Source of the DNA: Rhodospirillales bacterium
Lineage (GTDB): Bacteria; Pseudomonadota; Alphaproteobacteria; Rhodospirillales; JAPHTL01
Direction: 5' to 3'
Length of the DNA: 12,289 nucleotides
Assembly: GCA_026193355.1 (NCBI GenBank)
Contig: JAPHTL010000116.1
Span: 1-12,289 of the forward strand
The notes below the pieces were generated by a model. It saw only the letters and a program-made list of their open reading frames with translations, did no database searches and was not told the DNA's origin. The number at the start of each line of letters is the position of its first letter. The stretch's first letter is position 1. A program made the position numbers and the translations under genes. Below, one piece after another: positions 5,522 through 12,289 of this stretch.

Positions 5522-7285
5522 ATGGACACCCTGCACGATAACGAATTTGCAATATCCCGCCTGACCGGTGAATTCGCCAATCCTGCGACGGAAACCCGTT
5601 TCAGGATCGAAACGCGCGAAGAATGGTTGGGGCAGCTACAAGTATCGCTTGTCGTCGGCGCGGCCTTTTACCTTATGTTCGCCATCACGGACTTGCTTTA
5701 CCTGGGATACGGCGACGTTTTCCTGATTCTGCTCTCGGCCAGGGCTATCGCCGCCGCCGCCATTCTTACCCCGCTGGTTCTGGCGCGAAGCGGCTTTTCC
5801 TTCCCCGTCGTTGATCGAAGCCTGCTTGTCGGCGCGATAATAATCGGGCTGATCTACGGCTTTATCATCGTGGTTCGCGACGAAGGAACTGTTTTCCACG
5901 CACTGACCCTTATGATGATCGTGATCGTGGTCTATCTTTTTGTTCCCAACCGCTATTTCTTCACGGTTGCCAGCGGGATTGGAATCAGCATCGCCTACTT
6001 TGTTCTGTCCGTCGTTTGGCTCCCGCTGACTTCACGGAACCTGACCAGCATCGTTCTCCTGCTGCTGCTGTGCAACGTGCTCGGCGTTATCATGGGCCAA
6101 CGCATACGACGCATGCGACGCGGTGAATACACGCAAAACCGGGTACTGCGGCGCGAAATGGAAGAGCGTATCAAGATGGAAATCGCCGCCCAACACGGCG
6201 AGGAAAACTTCCGCCGCCTTTTCGACGCAACGCCGTTCCCCCTCATGCTTTTTCAAACCAGCGACGGGAAGCTTGTTCGGGCGAACAGGGCGGCGGACGA
6301 CCTTCTGGGTAGCCTGTCATCAGCCCATTTTGCGTTGAAAGATCTTCCCGCCGGGGACAAGAGCGATGCGCTTTTATCGGCCATGAACAATAAAGGCCAA
6401 CTTGCCGGGCTTGAGGCGAAGATCGACCTGCCCGGCGCAAGGATAAGAGACGCCCTGCTTTCGGGAAACACGGTCGTTTACGACGGCATTCCCTGCTATC
6501 TGATCGGCGCAACCGATATCTCCGAACGGAAAAAATCAGAGGAAGAATTGCGCCAGGCGAAGACCGAAGCAGAATTCGCCAGCACGGCAAAATCCCAGTT
6601 CCTCGCACATATGAGCCATGAACTGCGGACCCCGCTCAACTCCGTCATCGGCTTTTCGGACATTCTGACCAATGAAATATTCGGCTCCCTCGGCGACGCC
6701 CGTTACAAGGACTATTCCCGCGACATAAACGAATCCGGCCGCCATTTACTATCGCTTATCAATGACATCCTGGATATTTCGCGCATCGAAGCGGGCGCCA
6801 GCGACCTTTCGGAAAGTAACATCGACATCGGCAAGGCCATTGATGACTGTGGCCGCCTGATCAGGGAGCGGGCGCAGTCCTGCGGCATCATCTACAAGGA
6901 GCATGTAGACGAGGCGACCCCCAAACTCCTTGCCGACGAGCGCCGCGTAAAACAGATTTTGCTGAATATCCTCGGGAATGCGATCAAGTTCACGCCGAGG
7001 GGCGGAGAAATTGCTGTGACGGGGGGCTTGTCACCGGATGGACGGATTACAATCGAAATCAGGGATTCCGGGATCGGTATCGATGAAAAGGACATGGCCC
7101 GAATCATCCAGCCTTTTGCACAGGTCGGCAACGTCATGACGAAGTCCCACGACGGAACCGGCCTCGGGTTGTGGCTGACGAAAAACCTTGTTGACCTTCA
7201 TGGGGGCGAACTGAACATAGGCAGCGCGCGAAACAAGGGGACGACAGTAACCGTTACCTTCCCGGCCGAGCGAACGGTAAAATGA
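5522..7285 (+). CDS. PleC/DivJ-type membrane sensor histidine kinase
   Basis: Inner-membrane sensor kinase of 587 aa. Residues about 38-210 hold five or six hydrophobic helices with short loops, ending in a basic cytoplasmic stretch (QRIRRMRRGEY), so sensing is probably within the membrane. A coiled linker leads to a PAS-like domain at about 226-335 ('ENFRRLFDATPFPLMLFQ'). HisKA follows with phospho-acceptor H366 in 'FLAHMSHELRTPLNSVIGFSD', then the HATPase domain: N-box N482/N486, G1 box D515 (DSGIGID), G2 box GTGLGL near 545. The segment after the H-box, 'NEIFGSLGDARYKDYSRDI' and 'HLLSLINDILDISRIEAG', is typical of the alphaproteobacterial PleC/DivJ group whose partners are DivK and PleD, both encoded in this window. 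There is no receiver domain. The ATG at 5522 has no strong Shine-Dalgarno. Whether it is the orthologue of DivJ, PleC or a separate paralogue cannot be decided here. Confidence 0.9.
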   Translation: MDTLHDNEFAISRLTGEFANPATETRFRIETREEWLGQLQVSLVVGAAFYLMFAITDLLYLGYGDVFLILLSARAIAAAAILTPLVLARSGFSFPVVDRSLLVGAIIIGLIYGFIIVVRDEGTVFHALTLMMIVIVVYLFVPNRYFFTVASGIGISIAYFVLSVVWLPLTSRNLTSIVLLLLLCNVLGVIMGQRIRRMRRGEYTQNRVLRREMEERIKMEIAAQHGEENFRRLFDATPFPLMLFQTSDGKLVRANRAADDLLGSLSSAHFALKDLPAGDKSDALLSAMNNKGQLAGLEAKIDLPGARIRDALLSGNTVVYDGIPCYLIGATDISERKKSEEELRQAKTEAEFASTAKSQFLAHMSHELRTPLNSVIGFSDILTNEIFGSLGDARYKDYSRDINESGRHLLSLINDILDISRIEAGASDLSESNIDIGKAIDDCGRLIRERAQSCGIIYKEHVDEATPKLLADERRVKQILLNILGNAIKFTPRGGEIAVTGGLSPDGRITIEIRDSGIGIDEKDMARIIQPFAQVGNVMTKSHDGTGLGLWLTKNLVDLHGGELNIGSARNKGTTVTVTFPAERTVK

Positions 7286-7430
7286 TCCACCACCTGCCTG
7301 TTCCTCGGCCATCACGCATTGTTCATTGGCCAATCCTTCCCATAAGGTCGTCGAATGATTGAGGTTTGACTGGCGTACGCCCGGAAACAACCCATGTATG
7401 TTAAATCGCCCCCGAGGAGCACAAGCGCCA

Positions 7431-8615
7431 ATGGCATTACGCACACAGGTCATCATCGCCGCCCTGCTTGCGGGTTTCACCGCCTGCACCGCTGCCCCTG
7501 CGCCGTCAGGCGAGATCGGCAAATCAGGGAGTTGCGTTCCTGTGGGTAGCTGGATGACGCCGTCCGACGGAATGACGACAACCGTAGAGAGGGCTGTCGA
7601 TACGCTCGCCTCGGCGCGGATCGTCCTGCTTGGGGAAAGTCATACAGAACGCGAACACCATCGTTGGCAACTCCATACCCTTGCCGCCCTGCATTCCCGC
7701 CACCCGGACATGGCGATCGGCTTCGAAATGTTTCCCCGAAGCGTACAGGGCGTTCTGGATCGTTGGGTCGGTGGGCAGATCGGCGAGAAAGAGTTCCTCA
7801 AACTTGTCGATTGGGAAAGAAACTGGAGCTACGATTTCACACTCTATTCGCCCCTGTTTCACTTCGCCCGGCAGAACGGAATTCCCATGATCGCACTGAA
7901 TGTCGATCGTGGCCTCACCGGAAAGGTGCGCAAGGCGGGGTGGGCGAACATCCCTGATAACGAGCGGGAAGGCGTCGGGAATCCGGCCCGACCCAGCAAG
8001 CCCTACCGGACCTTCCTGAAGAAGGTTTACGAACAACACGCCAGCGCTGACAAGGAGTTCGACGAGAAGGACTTTGGTCGCTTCATCGAGGCGCAGACCG
8101 TATGGGACGGCGCAATGGCGCAGGCGCTCCACGCCGCAGCATCGTCGGCGAAGAACCCCTTTGTCGTCGGCATCATGGGCAGCGGCCACCTGTTCAGGGG
8201 ATACGGCGTCCCCCATCAGTTGGCGTCGCTCGGCGCAAACCAGGTCCGGGTGGCATTGCCCTGGGACCAGCACGAGGCGTGCGATGAGCTTACGGCCGAT
8301 GTCGCCGATCTGGTTTTCGGGTTGAATGCGGCGGAGGAAGCGCAGGCAGCGGCGGAGAGGCCCAAACTTGGCGTGATGATTGAAGACAAGGACGGCGCAG
8401 TAAAAATCGCCAAGGTGATCAATGACAGTATCGCGGATGAAACCGGCCTGAAGGTCGGAGATGTAATCGTCGAAGCCGCCGGCACCGTCATCACGGACAA
8501 TGGCGCCTTTATCCAGATCGTCCGCCGTCAGGCTCCCGGTACATGGCTGCCGTTACAGGTCCGACGTGATGGCAAGGAAATCGATTTTGTCGCAAAGTTC
8601 CCTTCACAAAAATGA
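7431..8615 (+). CDS. ChaN-type haem-binding lipoprotein fused to a PDZ domain
   Basis: Probable envelope lipoprotein, 394 aa. The start at 7431 is chosen because GAGGAG stands 11 bases upstream and the result is a clean signal peptide (MALRTQVIIAALLAGFTAC); in-frame ATGs further upstream add a charged tail. Cys19 may be lipidated, although the lipobox (FTAC) is imperfect. Residues about 53-296 match the ChaN / Cofac_haem_bdg family (DUF399): 'IVLLGESHTEREHHRWQ' (GESH at 68-71), 'IGFEMFPRSVQGVLDRW' and 'GIMGSGHLFRGYGVPHQL'. Campylobacter ChaN binds haem and is linked to iron uptake; that function is inferred here. Residues about 311-391 form a PDZ domain ('LGVMIEDKDG', 'ADETGLKVGDVIVEAAG'), suggesting binding of peptide C-termini. 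The stop codon overlaps the next gene (ATGA), so it is translationally coupled to the secreted metallopeptidase. Confidence 0.85.
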   Translation: MALRTQVIIAALLAGFTACTAAPAPSGEIGKSGSCVPVGSWMTPSDGMTTTVERAVDTLASARIVLLGESHTEREHHRWQLHTLAALHSRHPDMAIGFEMFPRSVQGVLDRWVGGQIGEKEFLKLVDWERNWSYDFTLYSPLFHFARQNGIPMIALNVDRGLTGKVRKAGWANIPDNEREGVGNPARPSKPYRTFLKKVYEQHASADKEFDEKDFGRFIEAQTVWDGAMAQALHAAASSAKNPFVVGIMGSGHLFRGYGVPHQLASLGANQVRVALPWDQHEACDELTADVADLVFGLNAAEEAQAAAERPKLGVMIEDKDGAVKIAKVINDSIADETGLKVGDVIVEAAGTVITDNGAFIQIVRRQAPGTWLPLQVRRDGKEIDFVAKFPSQK

Positions 8616-10615
8616 CCATCCGCGGGCTGACATTTTCCATCCTGATCGCCTTCTTCGTGACGCTCGGCTTCGGAAAGGCGATGGCGGTTGAGGCCGTTCA
8701 CCACAAGCTGTCGGTTGCCCTGAATCCGGAAACGGGCGCCATCACCGCAACGGATACGATATCCCTTCGGGGGGGAGGACTGGTTCCTTTCAGGCTTCGC
8801 CCCGACCTGTTCGTCACCGAACTTCAAATCAACGGTCGAAATGCATCCCCTCTGGGCCGCAAGGGGGAATGGCTGATCAATTTGCCGGAAGCAGGGCGGC
8901 ATGAAATCGCAATCACCTATGCCGGGACGATTCCGCCGATTCCTGAAGACGGACGCAATGCTGGCGGCGATGCTGCATCAGGACCGGACGGAGCCTATCT
9001 GCCCCCCGGGGCGGGGTGGTATCCGGAATTCGACGTGCCGACTTTCACCTATGAAATTTCCACTGTCGTACCCCACCCTTACAAGGCCGTAGCGGCCGGT
9101 AAACTTGTCGAAGAAGCCCAGGGGAAGAACGCCTGGCGCGCCAGCTTCAGGATGGAGCAACCGGTTGACGGTATCGTCCTGCTCGCCGGCCCCTACAGTG
9201 TTCAATCGAGAATGCACAACGGTATTCTCCTGCGCACCTATTTCCATGCCGAAATATCGGAGATGTCCGGTGAATACCTCGACCTTGCCGCGGGGTACCT
9301 GGACCGGTACCGGGAATGGATCGGAGACTACCCCTTCCCGGCCTTCCACATTATCGCCGCGCCCATGCCCCTCGGCCTGGGCTTTCCCGGCCTTACCTAC
9401 ATCGGTGCGGGCGTCCTGCGCCTGCCGTTCATTCGCCACACATCCCTCGGGCACGAGGTCCTTCACAACTGGTGGGGAAACGGCGTTTTCCCGGATTATC
9501 GAAGCGGCAACTGGTCGGAAGGGCTTACCACCTTCATGGCCGACTACACCTACGCCCTTGATGCCGGTGGGCCGGAGAAGGTCATGGAGATGCGCCTAGG
9601 CTGGCTTCGCGATTATGCGGCCTTGCCGCCGGAGAGGGACCATCCGGTTTCATCCTTCGTATCGAAAACCCACGATGCCTCGCAGGTCGTCGGTTACAAC
9701 AAGGTCGCCTTCATCTTCCACATGCTTCGCAAGACCATCGGAAACGAGGCTTTCGACACTGCGATCAGGCGATTCTGGACGAATCACGCATTCCGGACGG
9801 CAGGGTGGAACGACCTTCAAGCCGCCTTCGAGGCGGCCGCGGGGCGAAGGCTCGACGTTTTTTTCAGGCAATGGATCGATCGCAAGGGCGCGCCGCAACT
9901 CATGCTGGACGAAGCACATGCCGAGGGCGTGGGAAACAGCCACAGCGTGCGCCTCTCACTTTCCCAGCCCGCCCCGGCTTATGACATCGAAGTCCCGGTG
10001 CGAATCGAAACGACAGCGGGTGACGAAACATTCGTGATGCGGATGGATGGCGAACAGGCGGAAGCAAGCTTCCAGACAACCGGGCGACCGCTTCGCGTCT
10101 CCATCGATCCCGACTTTGACCTGTTCAGGAAGCTGTCACCGGAAGAGGCGCCGCCAATCATCCGCGATGTCACACTGTCGGAAAGGGCTGAAGGGATCAT
10201 CCTCGCCGATAGCGAAGCCCAGATCGAGACTGCGAAGGCCCTCATCGAACGTATGATGGATACCCGGCCGAATATCCTTGCCGCGGCACCGGACGTCCTG
10301 CCCGACGGGCCGTTGATCGTGGTTGGAACACGTTCCCGGGTTTCCGCCTTCCTGACCAGACATGGCCTGCCACCTTCGCCATCCGAAATTCGCGGAAACG
10401 GAACGGCCGAAGTGTGGGCGACGCGAAGGGCTATCGGCGCATCCACTGCCCCTATGGTGATCGTCGCCGCCGATACTATGGAATCGTTGAGAAGTCTTCT
10501 TCGCCCCCTGCCCCATTACGGCAGGCAGGGATACCTTGCCTTCGAAGGGGGGCGGGTATCCGTCAAGGGAACAGCCGCACCGGAAAGCGGAGCCTTGAGC
10601 AGGGGCCTGGAATAA
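8612..10615 (+). CDS. Secreted M1-like zinc metallopeptidase
   Basis: Zinc peptidase of 667 aa with a Sec signal peptide (MTIRGLTFSILIAFFVTLGFGKAMA, cleavage after AMA), hence periplasmic or exported. After a beta-rich N-terminal domain, the gluzincin site is H281-E282-x-x-H285 in 'LGHEVLHNWWGN', with the third zinc ligand E303 in 'GNWSEGLTTF' and a likely catalytic Tyr362 in 'VGYNKVAFIFHML'. Two departures from classical aminopeptidase N: 17 rather than 18 residues separate H285 and E303, and the GxMEN motif that anchors the substrate N-terminus is replaced by 'FPGLTYIGAGVLRLPF'. Endopeptidase or specialised activity is therefore more likely than broad aminopeptidase activity. Residues about 515-660 add a C-terminal alpha/beta-looking region ('GPLIVVGTRSRVSAFL') that I do not recognise. 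Overlaps the ChaN-PDZ gene by four bases (ATGA), so it is co-translated with it. Confidence 0.85.
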   Translation: MTIRGLTFSILIAFFVTLGFGKAMAVEAVHHKLSVALNPETGAITATDTISLRGGGLVPFRLRPDLFVTELQINGRNASPLGRKGEWLINLPEAGRHEIAITYAGTIPPIPEDGRNAGGDAASGPDGAYLPPGAGWYPEFDVPTFTYEISTVVPHPYKAVAAGKLVEEAQGKNAWRASFRMEQPVDGIVLLAGPYSVQSRMHNGILLRTYFHAEISEMSGEYLDLAAGYLDRYREWIGDYPFPAFHIIAAPMPLGLGFPGLTYIGAGVLRLPFIRHTSLGHEVLHNWWGNGVFPDYRSGNWSEGLTTFMADYTYALDAGGPEKVMEMRLGWLRDYAALPPERDHPVSSFVSKTHDASQVVGYNKVAFIFHMLRKTIGNEAFDTAIRRFWTNHAFRTAGWNDLQAAFEAAAGRRLDVFFRQWIDRKGAPQLMLDEAHAEGVGNSHSVRLSLSQPAPAYDIEVPVRIETTAGDETFVMRMDGEQAEASFQTTGRPLRVSIDPDFDLFRKLSPEEAPPIIRDVTLSERAEGIILADSEAQIETAKALIERMMDTRPNILAAAPDVLPDGPLIVVGTRSRVSAFLTRHGLPPSPSEIRGNGTAEVWATRRAIGASTAPMVIVAADTMESLRSLLRPLPHYGRQGYLAFEGGRVSVKGTAAPESGALSRGLE

Positions 10616-10775
10616 CAGCCGGCAAAGTGCGGCATATGACTCAGATCGTATCGTTATATGGCGCGCAAACATTGAAGCGGACCTACACCCGGAACACCAA
10701 CACATTGATATCGCGGCCTTCCCGCCAATGGCATGGCGATTGCTTGCTTTGCATCGATCTTACCGTTGTGCTAAT

Positions 10776-10809
10776 GAGGTGCGCTGGCGACCCAGCCACC
10801 TCCTTTTTT
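10776..10809 (+). terminator. Rho-independent terminator 160 bp after the metallopeptidase
   Basis: GAGGTG-c-GCTGG, loop CGAC, CCAGC-CACCTC forms an 11-bp stem with one bulged C, followed by C and six T (10804-10809). It ends rightward transcription from the ChaN-peptidase operon. The 160 bases between the stop codon and the hairpin (10616-10775) contain no convincing reading frame; I found no good promoter in them. It could instead be an attenuator-like element before sco. Confidence 0.75.
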
Positions 10810-10860
10810 CCGTGACGAACACGCTTACGACCAGAATTCTGAAGGGCCGCGCAAGAGCAC

Positions 10861-11490
10861 ATGACCGACAAGAAACCCGACACGACAGCCCGGCGCGCCA
10901 TTCTGGTTGCCGTTGTTCTCATTTTCGTCGCGGCGACCGGCTGGTTTCAGCTCCGCCATTTCATCGATCAGGGTCACGAAATCGCCCAGCCACTTCCCGG
11001 CGTTCAGATCGGCGGGCCGTTCACCCTGACCGATCACAACGGCGAACGGGTTACCGACGAGACCTATCGCGGCAAGTATTTGCTGGTCTATTTCGGCTAC
11101 ACCTTCTGCCCGGACGTTTGCCCGACGGAACTGACGATCATTGTCGACGCGCTTGATCGAATTGGTCCTCTCGCAGATAAAATCCAGCCGATCCTGATCA
11201 CCGTTGATCCGGCGCGCGATACGGCCGAGGCTCTCAAGCCTTATGTCGCAGCGTTCCACCCCCGCCTTGTCGGCTTGACCGGAACGGAAGAGGAAATCGC
11301 CTCCGTCGCACGATCCTACAGGGCATATTACGCCCGGGCTGACGAAGAGGGCGACAAGGAGACATACCTCGTCGATCATTCGGCCCTGACCTACCTGATG
11401 GGGCCGGACGGCGAATTTCTGACGACATTCTCTTATGGCTCTCCGGCCGAGACCGTCGCCAAGGGACTACGGAAATTTATTCAGAACTGA
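10861..11490 (+). CDS. Sco/SenC-family copper chaperone
   Basis: Membrane-anchored thioredoxin-fold protein (209 aa) that carries copper, or reduces cysteines, for assembly of the CuA (or cbb3) centre of cytochrome oxidase on the periplasmic side. Seen: an N-terminal membrane helix at about 13-30 (AILVAVVLIFVAATGWF), 'GGPFTLTDHNGE', the copper motif CxxxC at C83 and C87 in 'GYTFCPDVCPTEL', 'ILITVDPARDT', and the third ligand H173 in 'YLVDHSALTYLM'. All metal ligands are present. The start at ATG 10861 has only a modest AAGAG upstream. The PCu(A)C chaperone gene follows after 54 bases, the usual partner, so the two probably form one operon. No oxidase gene is in the window. Confidence 0.95.
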   Translation: MTDKKPDTTARRAILVAVVLIFVAATGWFQLRHFIDQGHEIAQPLPGVQIGGPFTLTDHNGERVTDETYRGKYLLVYFGYTFCPDVCPTELTIIVDALDRIGPLADKIQPILITVDPARDTAEALKPYVAAFHPRLVGLTGTEEEIASVARSYRAYYARADEEGDKETYLVDHSALTYLMGPDGEFLTTFSYGSPAETVAKGLRKFIQN

Positions 11491-11544
11491 CTGGTTGAAA
11501 CAGTCACTCAGTATTGAGACAACTGTGACCAAGGAGACCTACCA

Positions 11545-12015
11545 ATGATCAGATTCCTAAGCATAATCGCTATTGCCATCACTGTAACCTTCGCGTCCCC
11601 GGCCAGCGCCGGCGACATCATGGTCAAGGATTCCTGGGCGCGCGCGTCCGCCGGAATGGCCCGCGCCGGAGCAGCGTTCATGGTTCTCATGAACAAGAGC
11701 GGCGCAGCAGACCAGCTTGTCGATGCCAAGGCAGACATTTCCGCCAAGGTCGAACTGCACACCCACATCATGGAAGAAGGCGTCATGAAGATGCGCCAGG
11801 TTCCGGCCATCGACGTTCCGGCCAACGGTATGGCGGCGCTTCAGCCGGGCGGCGACCACGTGATGTTCATGGGTCTGAATGCCCCCCTTAAGGAAGGCGA
11901 CACCTTCCCGCTGACGCTTGTTTTCAAGAATGCCGGCGAAGTCACCGTCGACGTGACCGTCAAGACCGCAGGCGCGATGGGCGCAGGATCCACGAAAATG
12001 CATATGAAGCACTGA
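11545..12015 (+). CDS. PCu(A)C copper chaperone
   Basis: Periplasmic Cu(I)-binding protein (156 aa, formerly DUF461) that hands copper to Sco and to the CuA site of cytochrome oxidase. It has a signal peptide (MIRFLSIIAIAITVTFASPASA). The full ligand pattern HX10MX21HXM is met exactly: H72, M83, H105 and M107 ('VELHTHIMEEGVMKMRQV' and 'GGDHVMFMGL'). The C-terminal tail ends in MHMKH, an additional likely metal-binding stretch. A clear Shine-Dalgarno AAGGAG (11531-11536) stands 8 bases before ATG. It follows sco after 54 bases and is closed by a very strong terminator. Confidence 0.95.
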   Translation: MIRFLSIIAIAITVTFASPASAGDIMVKDSWARASAGMARAGAAFMVLMNKSGAADQLVDAKADISAKVELHTHIMEEGVMKMRQVPAIDVPANGMAALQPGGDHVMFMGLNAPLKEGDTFPLTLVFKNAGEVTVDVTVKTAGAMGAGSTKMHMKH

Positions 12016-12042
12016 TATCTGTCAGGGCCTCATGCCCACAAT

Positions 12043-12079
12043 AAAAGCGGGCGGTGTCCTGGACACCGCCCGCTTTTTT
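12043..12079 (+). terminator. Strong bidirectional terminator between convergent genes
   Basis: A 16-bp perfect stem, AAAAGCGGGCGGTGTC (12043-12058) with its complement (12062-12077), closes a CTG loop; T-runs at 12074-12079 serve rightward transcription, and the A-rich left arm becomes a TTTT run for leftward transcription. It closes the sco-PCu(A)C operon and probably also the truncated gene facing it. Confidence 0.92.
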
Positions 12080-12112
12080 CATGCCTTGAAGTGCTGCGCT
12101 GGATTGCCCGGC

Positions 12113-12289
12113 TCAGGCGATCTCGTACTTCTTCATCCGATACAGCATGGTATCGCGGGTCAGGCCGAGGAGCCGCGCTGCCCTGCTTCTGTTTCCGTGC
12201 GCCTTTTCAAGCGCCTGACGTATCAGGGTTTCCTCAAGCTCGGAAAGGTTAAGCCCGCCATCAGGCAGACTGATTGAATATCCGGCGGA
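12113..12289 (-). CDS. C-terminal end of an NtrC-type sigma-54-dependent regulator (5' part outside window)
   Basis: Only the last 58 residues are visible, ending at TGA (12113-12115). They form a Fis-type helix-turn-helix: 'LNLSELEETLIRQALEKA', then 'HGNRSRAARLLGLTRDTMLYRMKKYEIA'. This is the DNA-binding end of bacterial enhancer-binding proteins (NtrC family), which bind upstream and use an AAA+ domain to open sigma-54 promoters. The AAA+ and any receiver domain must lie beyond 12289. It converges on the PCu(A)C gene across a shared terminator. A stand-alone Fis-like protein is possible but less likely, because the linker before the HTH looks like the AAA+/HTH junction. Confidence 0.85.
   Translation of the reverse strand, partial: SAGYSISLPDGGLNLSELEETLIRQALEKAHGNRSRAARLLGLTRDTMLYRMKKYEIA

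Noticed and set aside
7325..7334. ATTGGCCAAT palindrome between the kinase and ChaN genes
   Set aside because: A 10-base perfect palindrome, but with no flanking promoter that I could place and no known motif; likely chance.
7524..8273. Leftward open frame of 249 codons
   Set aside because: Entirely antisense to the ChaN-PDZ gene; no family resemblance and no ribosome binding site.
11500..11528. GTCAC...GTGAC inverted arms before the PCu(A)C gene
   Set aside because: Only 5-bp arms with an irregular gap; the TGTGA there has no partner TCACA at the Crp spacing.
12032..12277. Rightward 81-codon frame at the right end
   Set aside because: It begins in the terminator and is antisense to the Fis-type HTH coding end.
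1..12289. CRISPR array, tRNA/rRNA, insertion sequence or prophage
   Set aside because: No spaced repeats, no cloverleaf-like segment, no transposase or integrase and no terminal inverted repeats were seen; gene content is ordinary chromosomal.

Overview
The window looks like an alphaproteobacterial chromosome segment of fairly high GC content. The strongest indicators are the adjacent divK-pleD pair (the Caulobacter-type cell-cycle / c-di-GMP module), a histidine kinase of the PleC/DivJ type, a Crp/Fnr regulator with a 'TTRETVAR' recognition helix, and a Sco + PCu(A)C copper-delivery pair. A Rhodospirillales-like lineage is plausible, but species cannot be read from the sequence alone. I see no phage genes, insertion sequences, tRNA, rRNA or CRISPR array.

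Left part, minus strand (1-5386): reading in the direction of transcription, the order is a cytoplasmic-type gamma-glutamyltransferase, purU (formyltetrahydrofolate deformylase), a Crp-family regulator, a probable small RNA with its own terminator, then a fresh promoter, divK and pleD. pleD runs off the left edge. The most interesting spot is the 2047-1820 gap. It holds a perfect TGTGA-N6-TCACA Crp site, a -10 element placed so that the Crp site is centred at -41.5, three stem-loops and a rho-independent terminator, with no convincing reading frame. I read it as a Crp-activated small RNA of about 116 nt lying just downstream of the crp-like gene.

Middle part, plus strand (5522-10615): a PleC/DivJ-type membrane histidine kinase (several membrane helices, PAS, HisKA, HATPase) stands divergent to ggt. 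It is followed by a two-gene envelope operon: a ChaN-type haem-binding lipoprotein fused to a PDZ domain, overlapping by ATGA a secreted M1-like zinc metallopeptidase that lacks the usual exopeptidase motif. A hairpin terminator lies 160 bp after the peptidase.

Right part (10861-12289): sco and a PCu(A)C copper chaperone form a plus-strand pair that would load copper into cytochrome oxidase. A very strong terminator separates them from a convergent, truncated gene on the minus strand encoding the Fis-type DNA-binding end of an NtrC-like sigma-54 activator.

As a whole: DivK, PleD and the PleC/DivJ-type kinase suggest a local cell-cycle / c-di-GMP signalling cluster; the Crp regulator plus small RNA form a probable regulatory pair; the rest is metabolism and envelope or respiratory maintenance.
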